Positions 24,186 through 30,508 of a stretch of 64,000 nt of DNA are shown here, piece by piece. The notes under the pieces were generated by a model. It did not search any database. It worked only from the letters and a program-made list of their open reading frames with translations, and was not told the origin of the DNA. The DNA comes from Bacteroidales bacterium (lineage in GTDB: Bacteria; Bacteroidota; Bacteroidia; Bacteroidales; Muribaculaceae), in contig SFGS01000002.1 of assembly GCA_004557565.1 (NCBI GenBank), positions 87,797 through 151,796 of the forward strand, read 5' to 3'. Positions within the stretch are counted from its first letter, which is position 1, and each line of letters opens with the position of its first letter. The position numbers and the translations under genes were made by a program.

Positions 24186-25802
24186 ATGATTATTACAAAC
24201 AACTTAGGTATTCAATTCGGGAAAAAAGTTTTGTTCCAAGATGTGAATTTGAAGTTCACAGCTGGTAACTGTTATGGTATTATTGGTGCTAACGGTGCAG
24301 GTAAGAGTACGCTTATGCGTATGCTCAGCGGCCAACTCACACCAACACACGGTACCGTGACGCAAGGTCCTGGTGAACGCATGAGCGTGCTTGCCCAAGA
24401 CCACTTTGCATTCGACGACTTCTCCGTTATCGACACTGTGCTCCAAGGTCACTCTGAACTTTGGGCTGTGATGAAGGAAAAAGATGCTATTTATGCAAAA
24501 GAGGATTTCTCTGATGCCGATGGCGTAAGAGCAAGCGAACTTGAAGAAAAATTCGCTGAAATGAATGGTTGGAATGCTGAAAGCGATGCGGCAGCCTTGC
24601 TTAGCGGTCTGGGCGTGAAGGAGGAATTTCACTACACTATGATGAAAGACATGCCAGCTAAAGCAAAGGTGCGTGTGCTGCTGGCTCAAGCGCTTTTCGG
24701 CAACCCTGATAACTTGTTGCTCGATGAGCCTACCAACGACCTTGACCTCGACACCGTGACATGGCTGGAAAACTATTTGAGCAACTGCGAAAACACTGTG
24801 CTCGTGGTGAGCCACGACCGTCACTTCCTCGACGCTATTTCCACCCACACTTTGGATATCGACTATCACAAAATCACTCTCTATGCTGGTAACTACAGCT
24901 TCTGGTACCAGAGTAGCCAGTTGGCTTTGCGTCAACAGCAGCAACAGAATAAGCGTGCTGAAGAAAAGAAGAAGGAACTTCTTGAATTCATTCGCCGATT
25001 CAGCGCCAACGTGGCTAAATCTAAGCAAACTACAAGCCGCAAAAAGATGTTGGAAAAACTCAATATTGAAGAAATCCAACCATCTTCACGCCGCTATCCA
25101 GGCATCATCTTCACTCCTGAACGTGAACCAGGCAACAAGATTCTTGAAGTGAACGGACTTACAGCAAGTATCGATGGCGAAATCTTGTTCAAGGACTTGA
25201 CTTTCAACGTGGAGAAGGGCGACAAGATTGTGTTCTTGAGCCGCGACCCTCGTGCCATGACCGCTTTCTTCGAAATCATCACTGGCAACAGAAAGGCCGA
25301 CGCTGGTACATTTGAATGGGGACAAACCATCACATATTCTTATCTGCCTCTCGAAAGCGATAAGTTCTTCGACAACGACTACAACCTCGTTGACTGGCTG
25401 GCACAATACAGCAACGACACAAGCGAAATTTACCTCAAAGGCTTCTTGGGCAAGATGCTCTTTGCTGGCGAAGATGTGTTGAAGAAAGCGAAGGTGCTCT
25501 CTGGTGGTGAAAAGCGCAGATGTATGATTTCTAAGATGATGATGACCAATGCCAACACCATTATTCTCGACACCCCAACCAACCACCTCGACTTGGAATC
25601 AATTCAGGCGTTCAACAACACGCTCCAAGCCTTCAAGGGCATTGTGCTGATGTCGAGCCACGACCACGAATTTATCCAAACCGTTTGCAACCGTGAAATC
25701 GAACTCACTCCAAACGGTATCATCGATAAGATGATGGACTACGACGACTACATCACCGACGAAAAAGTATTGGCTCTCCGCGAACAATACTACCAAAAAT
25801 AA
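24186..25802 (+). CDS. ABC-F family ATPase, YbiT-like
   Basis: A cytoplasmic protein with two ABC domains and no membrane segments, acting on the ribosome as ABC-F proteins do (538 residues). The first domain has GANGAGKST (about 36-44) and LLDEPTNDLDLDT, but an LSGGQ-like position reading MPAKAKVRV, a variation also seen in YbiT. The second has a weak Walker A (FLSRDPRAMTAFF, not GxxGxGKS) and LSGGEKRR, then LDTPTNHLDLES. In the second Walker B, LDTP replaces LDEP, losing the catalytic Glu. YbiT-type housekeeping function is more likely than antibiotic resistance. Monocistronic. Confidence 0.88.
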   Translation: MIITNNLGIQFGKKVLFQDVNLKFTAGNCYGIIGANGAGKSTLMRMLSGQLTPTHGTVTQGPGERMSVLAQDHFAFDDFSVIDTVLQGHSELWAVMKEKDAIYAKEDFSDADGVRASELEEKFAEMNGWNAESDAAALLSGLGVKEEFHYTMMKDMPAKAKVRVLLAQALFGNPDNLLLDEPTNDLDLDTVTWLENYLSNCENTVLVVSHDRHFLDAISTHTLDIDYHKITLYAGNYSFWYQSSQLALRQQQQQNKRAEEKKKELLEFIRRFSANVAKSKQTTSRKKMLEKLNIEEIQPSSRRYPGIIFTPEREPGNKILEVNGLTASIDGEILFKDLTFNVEKGDKIVFLSRDPRAMTAFFEIITGNRKADAGTFEWGQTITYSYLPLESDKFFDNDYNLVDWLAQYSNDTSEIYLKGFLGKMLFAGEDVLKKAKVLSGGEKRRCMISKMMMTNANTIILDTPTNHLDLESIQAFNNTLQAFKGIVLMSSHDHEFIQTVCNREIELTPNGIIDKMMDYDDYITDEKVLALREQYYQK

Positions 25803-25825
25803 TCCCCACAGGATACACACAAAAC

Positions 25826-25860
25826 AAAAGGCGGCTGAATCCGAATCAGTCGCCTTTTCT
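25826..25860 (+). terminator. ABC-F gene terminator
   Basis: AAAAGGCGGCTGA (25826-25838) pairs with TCAGTCGCCTTTT (25846-25858) with one G-T wobble; the stem's own A and T tracts make it bidirectional, also closing the tmRNA transcript from the other side. Confidence 0.88.
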
Positions 25861-25871
25861 GTTACCTTTTG

Positions 25872-26269
25872 TGGAGATGGAGGGGATTGAACCCTCGTCC
25901 AAACGTGGAACTAATAAGCTTTCTACATGCTTAGTCTTGACTTGGTTTTCGTCGATAGGCAGGATCAAGACCACCAACCTAAAGCTTATTCTCTAAATTT
26001 CGCCAAATCCGCGAGACTCGAATCCAGCTATTCCCGAAATTCCTGCACCGCCATATCGATACGCCTCGGAAAAAGGGCAATCGGGCGATGTCTCGTTACT
26101 ACCTCCTTGGGTAGTAATAAAGCCAACTTACTGTACTTCGGTTAGGCAGCGAGAGCGTAGTTGTTTTCGCCATTTAAATTTGTCAATGACTGAGATTATA
26201 GAGCCTTGCCATTATCGCTCTGCATGCTTACTTACCACCTCTACACGCTGTCAAAGCCATGTCATCCCC
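25872..26269 (-). ncRNA. ssrA: tmRNA (tag GENNYALAA)
   Basis: Rescues stalled ribosomes and tags the unfinished protein. The 398-nt RNA has a tRNA-like end: 5' GGGGAUG (26269-26263) pairs with 3' CAUCUCC (25879-25873), and the T-arm reads GGACGAGGGTTCAATCCCCTCC. The tag frame GGC GAA AAC AAC TAC GCT CTC GCT GCC TAA lies at 26171-26142, encoding GENNYALAA after the resume codon; the ALAA end fits Clp/Lon recognition. The 3' CCA is not encoded (CCACAA follows), so it must be added. Several pseudoknot-like hairpins fall in between. A TAATTTTG box at 26297-26290 lies 20 nt upstream of the mature 5' end, implying 5' processing. Confidence 0.96.
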
Positions 26270-26289
26270 ATGTAGTTTGATAAGTGGTG

Positions 26290-26297
26290 CAAAATTA
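26290..26297 (-). promoter_or_regulatory. -7 element of tmRNA
   Basis: The minus strand reads TAATTTTG, 20 nt upstream of the mature tmRNA 5' end. No TTTG is found at the -33 distance. Confidence 0.45.
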
Positions 26298-26336
26298 CAC
26301 TATAATTCCGAAATAGAAAAATTGAAATGCAGTTTT

Positions 26337-26370
26337 TTTGTGGAAAGTTCTACAAAAAGCACTAATTTTG
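26337..26370 (+). promoter_or_regulatory. Promoter of DUF4369-like lipoprotein gene, next to the start codon
   Basis: TTTG at 26337-26340, 22-nt spacer, TAATTTTG at 26363-26370, and ATG at 26375, only 4 nt later. Transcription would start at or within a base or two of the start codon, predicting a leaderless mRNA. Confidence 0.6.
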
Positions 26371-26374
26371 CATT

Positions 26375-26986
26375 ATGAACATTCGAAACCTCATTATATT
26401 TTCATCAATAGCACTTGGTCTGTTTAGCAGTTGCGACAGAGAATCCGATATTAGCACCTATAAACTGAAGATTAAATCTGAAATTGCCGACTCCGATAGC
26501 GTGAAAGTGCTGGTGTATGATTCCGACTACAATCACCTGCGCACACTGAATGCTGGCAAACTCAAAAACGGTACGCTCACACTTTCTGGAGAAATGCAGC
26601 AGCAAACCATCGCCTTGCTCGACTATGGCAAGAAGGAACCAATCACTTTCATTCTCGAAAAGTGCGAAACAGAAATCACCATCGGAAAAGACAATGTGAT
26701 TATATGGGGCGGTAAAGCCAACCACGAATACCTTTCAAAATGCAAAAACATTTACACGCTCGACAAGCAGCTCAAGAAAATCGAGAACGACTATCGCAAA
26801 GCGTTAGCCGACTCATCGCTCAACCCTGCAAAGGAGAAGAAACTATTGCAAATTCACAAAACCCTTTCCGACTCGCTACAGCACACCATTATCCATGCCA
26901 TTAACGGCAACGATGAAGTAGGGCAGCTCGTCAAGGAGAAATTCTTCAATCGCTTAGACACCACAAGTTTGAAACAAATCAAGTAA
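26375..26986 (+). CDS. DUF4369-like lipoprotein
   Basis: The 203-residue protein has a lipoprotein signal with LFSSC (Cys at residue 20). The mature N-terminal part (YKLKIKSEIADSDSVKVLVYDSD, LKNGTLTLSGEMQQQTIALLDY) looks like the beta-sandwich DUF4369 found at the N-terminus of Bacteroidetes thiol-disulfide lipoproteins, but there is no thioredoxin CxxC domain afterwards; instead a helical, Lys-rich C-terminus follows. It may be a truncated relative of those proteins. It is divergent from tmRNA and convergent with the ribosomal-protein operon. The family call is by pattern. Confidence 0.75.
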   Translation: MNIRNLIIFSSIALGLFSSCDRESDISTYKLKIKSEIADSDSVKVLVYDSDYNHLRTLNAGKLKNGTLTLSGEMQQQTIALLDYGKKEPITFILEKCETEITIGKDNVIIWGGKANHEYLSKCKNIYTLDKQLKKIENDYRKALADSSLNPAKEKKLLQIHKTLSDSLQHTIIHAINGNDEVGQLVKEKFFNRLDTTSLKQIK

Positions 26987-27010
26987 CCTAAGCATCATAT
27001 ATATAAAATA

Positions 27011-27040
27011 ATTAAAGCCACCCTAATGGATGGCTTTAAT
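27011..27040. terminator. Bidirectional terminator
   Basis: ATTAAAGCCA (27011-27020) and TGGCTTTAAT (27031-27040) form a perfect 10-bp stem between the convergent lipoprotein and rplI genes; the stem tips are A/T tracts on both sides. Confidence 0.8.
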
Positions 27041-27065
27041 TTATTGCGAATATATTTTGTAAATA

Positions 27066-27548
27066 TTATTCAGCTGGAGTTGCTTCAACTTCTGCTTCTG
27101 GTTCAGCTTCTGCTACAACTTCGAAAGGAATTACAGCAGACACTTCCTTGTGGAGCTTAACGATAGCTTCATACTTGCCGAGTTCCTTAACTTGGTTCTT
27201 CACAACGATAATCTTGCGATCGATGTTGTGACCGAGCTTCTCAAGAGCTTCAGCAATTTGAATGTTGGTGATTGAACCATAGATGGTGCCCTTGTTGCTC
27301 ACCTTAGCGGTAAGAGTAAGAGCTACATCCTTCAGGCTTTCAGCCACAGCTTCTGCATCAGCTTTGATCTTAGCGAGCTTGTGAGCGCGTTGACGTTGGT
27401 TTTCAGCCAACACCTTAAGTGCAGATTCAGAAGCGATAACTGCCTTGCCTTGTGGAATAAGGTAGTTACGACCGTAACCACTCTTTACTTCAACTACATC
27501 ATCCTTGTATCCAAGGTTGTTGATATCTTCTTTTAAAATAATCTTCAT
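27066..27548 (-). CDS. rplI: 50S ribosomal protein L9
   Basis: Structural protein of the large subunit. Residues 1-50 form the classical L9 N-terminal domain, MKIILKEDINNLGYKDDVVE then VKSGYGRNYLIPQGKA, followed by the long connecting helix and a C-terminal RNA-binding domain (SVTN-like YGSITNIQIAEALEK). At 160 residues it is slightly longer than usual because of an acidic Glu/Ala/Pro tail. Last gene of rpsF-rpsR-rplI, 23 bp after rpsR. Confidence 0.97.
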   Translation of the reverse strand: MKIILKEDINNLGYKDDVVEVKSGYGRNYLIPQGKAVIASESALKVLAENQRQRAHKLAKIKADAEAVAESLKDVALTLTAKVSNKGTIYGSITNIQIAEALEKLGHNIDRKIIVVKNQVKELGKYEAIVKLHKEVSAVIPFEVVAEAEPEAEVEATPAE

Positions 27549-27571
27549 AAAAACTTTCCTCCTTTTTTAAA

Positions 27572-27838
27572 TTATTTCATCAAATCGGTAACGTAAGGAA
27601 GCAAAGCCAAGTGACGAGCACGCTTAACGGCTTTAGCAACTCTTCTTTGGAACTTCAGAGAAGTACCGGTGATGCGACGAGGAAGAATCTTACCCTGCTC
27701 GTTCAAGAATTTCTTCAAGAATTCAGGATCCTTATAGTCGATGTACTTGATACCGCTACGTTTGAAACGGCAATATTTTTTCTTCTTGGTGTCCACTGAA
27801 AGTGGAGTGAGATAACGGATTTCTGATTGTTGTGCCAT
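27572..27838 (-). CDS. rpsR: 30S ribosomal protein S18
   Basis: An 88-residue protein of the small-subunit platform, binding as a heterodimer with S6. The signature KYCRFKRSGIKYIDYKDPEF, then GKILPRRITGTSLKFQRRVA and a basic RARHLALLPY end, are standard. It lies between rpsF (19-bp gap) and rplI (23-bp gap), the usual Bacteroidetes order without a primosomal or ssb gene in between. Confidence 0.97.
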   Translation of the reverse strand: MAQQSEIRYLTPLSVDTKKKKYCRFKRSGIKYIDYKDPEFLKKFLNEQGKILPRRITGTSLKFQRRVAKAVKRARHLALLPYVTDLMK

Positions 27839-27857
27839 AGTTTAAAACCTCCTAAAA

Positions 27858-28241
27858 TTAAGCATTGTTTGATTCTTCAGCTGGAGTTTCTTCAGCCTTT
27901 ACTTCTTTAGCACTCTTCTTCAAGCCACGACGCTTTACAGCATATTCGTGAGCAAACTTGTCGAGGTGGAAAGTGAGGAAGCGGAGTACGCGTTCGTCAC
28001 GACGATAAGCAGTTTCGAGTTTTGCAACTACGGTTGGCTCTGCATCGAATTCCAACAAAGTGTAAAATCCGGTAGTTTTCTTTTGGATTGGATAAGCGAG
28101 CTTGCGCAAACCCCAATTTTCTTCGTTAGCAATTTCTGCACCATGTTTGGTGAGAACTGCTTTGAATTTCTCTACCGCTTCCTTCATCTGAGGCTCAGAC
28201 AAAACGGGAGTTAAAATGAAAACGGTTTCGTAATGATTCAT
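27858..28241 (-). CDS. rpsF: 30S ribosomal protein S6
   Basis: A 127-residue protein: MNHYETVFILTPVLSEPQMK start, GLRKLAYPIQKKTTGFYTLLEF centre and LRFLTFHLDKFAHEY end, followed by a charged, Glu/Lys-rich tail, as in other Bacteroidetes. First gene of the operon, with a consensus promoter and a roughly 50-nt leader. In other phyla the leader binds the S6-S18 dimer as an autoregulatory element; I cannot confirm such a structure here. Confidence 0.97.
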   Translation of the reverse strand: MNHYETVFILTPVLSEPQMKEAVEKFKAVLTKHGAEIANEENWGLRKLAYPIQKKTTGFYTLLEFDAEPTVVAKLETAYRRDERVLRFLTFHLDKFAHEYAVKRRGLKKSAKEVKAEETPAEESNNA

Positions 28242-28297
28242 ATTACTTTAAATGATTAAAAATTAATAATTTGCCTCTTGTTGTCCAAAAAGCGGTG

Positions 28298-28328
28298 CAA
28301 AGTTAGTGATTTTTTGCCAAACCACAAA
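28298..28328 (-). promoter_or_regulatory. rpsF operon promoter
   Basis: On the minus strand TTTG (28328-28325), 19-nt spacer, TAACTTTG (28305-28298): full consensus, placing the transcript start near 28291, about 50 nt before rpsF. Confidence 0.8.
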
Positions 28329-28329
28329 C

Positions 28330-28378
28330 AAAAAACACCTGAAAATTTGGAGATTATCTTCAATTTCAGGTGTTTTTT
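28330..28378 (-). terminator. Hairpin terminator, thioredoxin gene
   Basis: ACACCTGAAA (28335-28344) pairs with TTTCAGGTGT (28364-28373), flanked by an A-run on the left and a T-run on the right, so it works in both directions. It ends the DUF4301-thioredoxin transcript and directly abuts the -33 box of the rpsF promoter. Confidence 0.85.
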
Positions 28379-28400
28379 CAGGTCAATATCAGAATTTCGC

Positions 28401-28829
28401 TTATTTTCCAAGCAGAATTTCATTGATTTTCTTGGCAATCACTTCCTTGGGGTAGAGCCCGGTTAAAGTTTTGGGCGTTCCTTTTTTGGGGAAAAACACC
28501 AAGAATGGCACGCTGCGCACTTGCAGGGCTTGAGCAAGTGGCTTGTTTTTATCCACATCCACGCTGTAAAAGTCCACCTTGCCCTTGAATTGCTTTGCCA
28601 ATTCGTCAAGAATAGGGGCGAGCTTCCGACATGGGCCGCACCAAGTGGCGTTGAAATCAACCACGGCAGGTCGATTGCCTTTAAAATGAAATGATGTGTC
28701 CTGCTCCAAGATGAAGCCAATCTTCTCGGCAAACTGCTCCATGTCTATTTCTTGAACCTTTCCCTTAATCTGGGCACTGGCGCAAAGCATGGCAACGCTT
28801 GCAAATAATGTTAAAACGATTCTTTTCAT
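28401..28829 (-). CDS. Exported thioredoxin-fold protein
   Basis: A 142-residue protein with signal peptide (MKRIVLTLFASVAMLCASAQ), so active in the periplasm. The redox site is ATWCGPCRK (about residues 62-70), the classic thioredoxin WCGPC rather than a DsbA CPHC. The cis-Pro loop is VRSVPFLVFF. A Cys reductant or maintenance role in the envelope is likely. It begins 19 bp after the DUF4301 gene and is probably co-transcribed. Confidence 0.9.
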   Translation of the reverse strand: MKRIVLTLFASVAMLCASAQIKGKVQEIDMEQFAEKIGFILEQDTSFHFKGNRPAVVDFNATWCGPCRKLAPILDELAKQFKGKVDFYSVDVDKNKPLAQALQVRSVPFLVFFPKKGTPKTLTGLYPKEVIAKKINEILLGK

Positions 28830-28848
28830 AACCTATAATTGTTATTGT

Positions 28849-30372
28849 TTATTGATGCTCTGGACGCAAGAGGTCGTTCACCGTCTTTACTGGGTTGAAG
28901 GTTTCGATTGGCACTTCCACAAACACGGTAATCCAGTCGCTCATCGAGCCGTTCCACAATCCTGGCAATTCAAGTGCCTTGATGTCAACGCCATTTTTCG
29001 ACTTCATGCTAATCAAACCAGTGTCAAGGTCAACAAATTCCTTCAAATTGAATTTCTCGCCCTTATAGTCTTTCAAATAGCACACCAAATCCACAGGATT
29101 GAAGTGTGTGCCGCTGTTCATTAATGCCACTGCATCGGGATTTGACGAGTCGATTTGTGCCGATTCGAGGATTTGTGGCGAATAAGTACCGTCAGGGTTA
29201 TAAGCCAAATATGGGCCACCGCCTGGCTCGCCTTCATTTTTCACCACGCCGCACACACGAATTGGGCGGTTGAGTTTCGCCTTGATGTATGCGCATAGTT
29301 GCTCTTTATCCATTTCTGCGGTCTTGTCGGAATGAATCGAGAGTTCATTTTCCAAGTATGCGAGCATCGGCTTTAGTTCTTTCTCTGTGCATTCGCCAGC
29401 CTCAATCTTTTGGAGCATAGCGGCAACCTTGGCTTGAATTTCCACCAGATAGCCGGCAATCACACGTTTATATTTTGTGGTTGTAGCACGGAACTTCGAT
29501 GGCACCACATTGTCGATATTCTTGATGAACACAACAGCGGCTTCACGTTCATTCAAGTTCTCAATAAGCGCACCATGGCCAGCAGGGCGGAACAGCAGTT
29601 CGCCATTTGGCTCGCGATATGGCGTGTTATCCATATTCACAGCTATAGTGTCGGTCGATGATTTTTGCTCCGACATGGTCACATTATATTTCACGCCCCA
29701 CACTTGCTCATAAATTGGCAATTTAGCCGTCAACAGTTTTTCAAATTCCGCTTTATGCTCTGGCGAAACAGTGAAGTGCAAATTCACCTTGCGGTTTTTG
29801 TCAGCGGCATATTGTGCGCCTTCCTCCAAATGTTCTTCAAGTGGGGTGTGGGCATTGCCACCTGTGGTTTTGTGGAATTTGAGCAAAGCCTTTGGCAAGA
29901 AGCCGTAGTTCAAACCTACAGGTTCAAGCATCGCTTTCACCACGTCCACATACCTTCCTGCCGACATCAGTTCTTGCACATTTGAGCGATAGAGTTTTCT
30001 GCAAGCGTTGTTCAAGTCGGCATAGAATGCAAATTTTGTGATGTTTTCAAAATACTCCTTTTCAAAATCAGTGGTAGGCGCATCTTTTCCCGACGAAGCG
30101 AAAGCAAACATATTCTTAAACATGCGACTTGCCGCACCAGAGGCTGGCACAAATTTCTCAATAGCCTTGCCTGTCTGTTGGAAATCCGACCATGCTTTCA
30201 CACAAGCGGCTGTTTCTTCGGGCGAGAATGCCTTGATTCCATTGCCGATGGTAGCAACAGCGTTGATTTTCAAAAATGGGAAACCCACTTCAAAGCGCTT
30301 CAGTTGAGCGTCAATCATTTCGGCTGTGATACCTTTCTTCTCAATGAATGTCAAATCAGAGGTAGATAACAT
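28849..30372 (-). CDS. DUF4301 family protein
   Basis: A 507-residue cytoplasmic protein with no signal peptide. The segments KFVPASGAASRMFKNMF, VNLHFTVSPEHKAEFEKLL, LLFRPAGHGALIENLNER and GVVKNEGEPGGGPYLAYNPDG match, from memory, the Bacteroidetes-restricted DUF4301 family. The glycine-rich motifs and the SGAASRMFK / RPAGHGALI pairs suggest a nucleotide-sugar-pyrophosphorylase-like fold, but the reaction is unknown. It precedes the thioredoxin gene in the same direction. Its promoter region 30373-30446 shows no perfect -7 box. Confidence 0.85.
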   Translation of the reverse strand: MLSTSDLTFIEKKGITAEMIDAQLKRFEVGFPFLKINAVATIGNGIKAFSPEETAACVKAWSDFQQTGKAIEKFVPASGAASRMFKNMFAFASSGKDAPTTDFEKEYFENITKFAFYADLNNACRKLYRSNVQELMSAGRYVDVVKAMLEPVGLNYGFLPKALLKFHKTTGGNAHTPLEEHLEEGAQYAADKNRKVNLHFTVSPEHKAEFEKLLTAKLPIYEQVWGVKYNVTMSEQKSSTDTIAVNMDNTPYREPNGELLFRPAGHGALIENLNEREAAVVFIKNIDNVVPSKFRATTTKYKRVIAGYLVEIQAKVAAMLQKIEAGECTEKELKPMLAYLENELSIHSDKTAEMDKEQLCAYIKAKLNRPIRVCGVVKNEGEPGGGPYLAYNPDGTYSPQILESAQIDSSNPDAVALMNSGTHFNPVDLVCYLKDYKGEKFNLKEFVDLDTGLISMKSKNGVDIKALELPGLWNGSMSDWITVFVEVPIETFNPVKTVNDLLRPEHQ

Positions 30373-30446
30373 AGCAATAATTCAATAATTTATAAAGTTT
30401 TTCGTTTAATTTAATATTCCGTAATGGCAACTTAATTAGTTTGTCA

Positions 30447-30478
30447 TTTGTAAAGTTAAGCATTTTATTTTAATTTTG
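30447..30478 (+). promoter_or_regulatory. rel promoter
   Basis: TTTG (30447-30450), 20-nt spacer, TAATTTTG (30471-30478). The expected start near 30484 excludes an upstream non-ATG start at 30476 and supports the ATG at 30509. Confidence 0.75.
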
Positions 30479-30508
30479 GGGCGAAATTTAGACAATAATA
30501 CGTGCAAA

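Noticed and set aside
24204..25586. Long His/Val-rich minus-strand frames opposite the ABC-F gene
   Set aside because: They are complements of a well-supported coding frame and have no family motifs.
24186..25802. ABC-F gene as an antibiotic-resistance determinant
   Set aside because: The motif pattern and lack of a long interdomain linker favour the housekeeping YbiT group.
25927..26145. 72-residue frame on plus strand in the tmRNA region
   Set aside because: It is antisense to tmRNA, whose acceptor stem, T-arm and tag frame are all clear.
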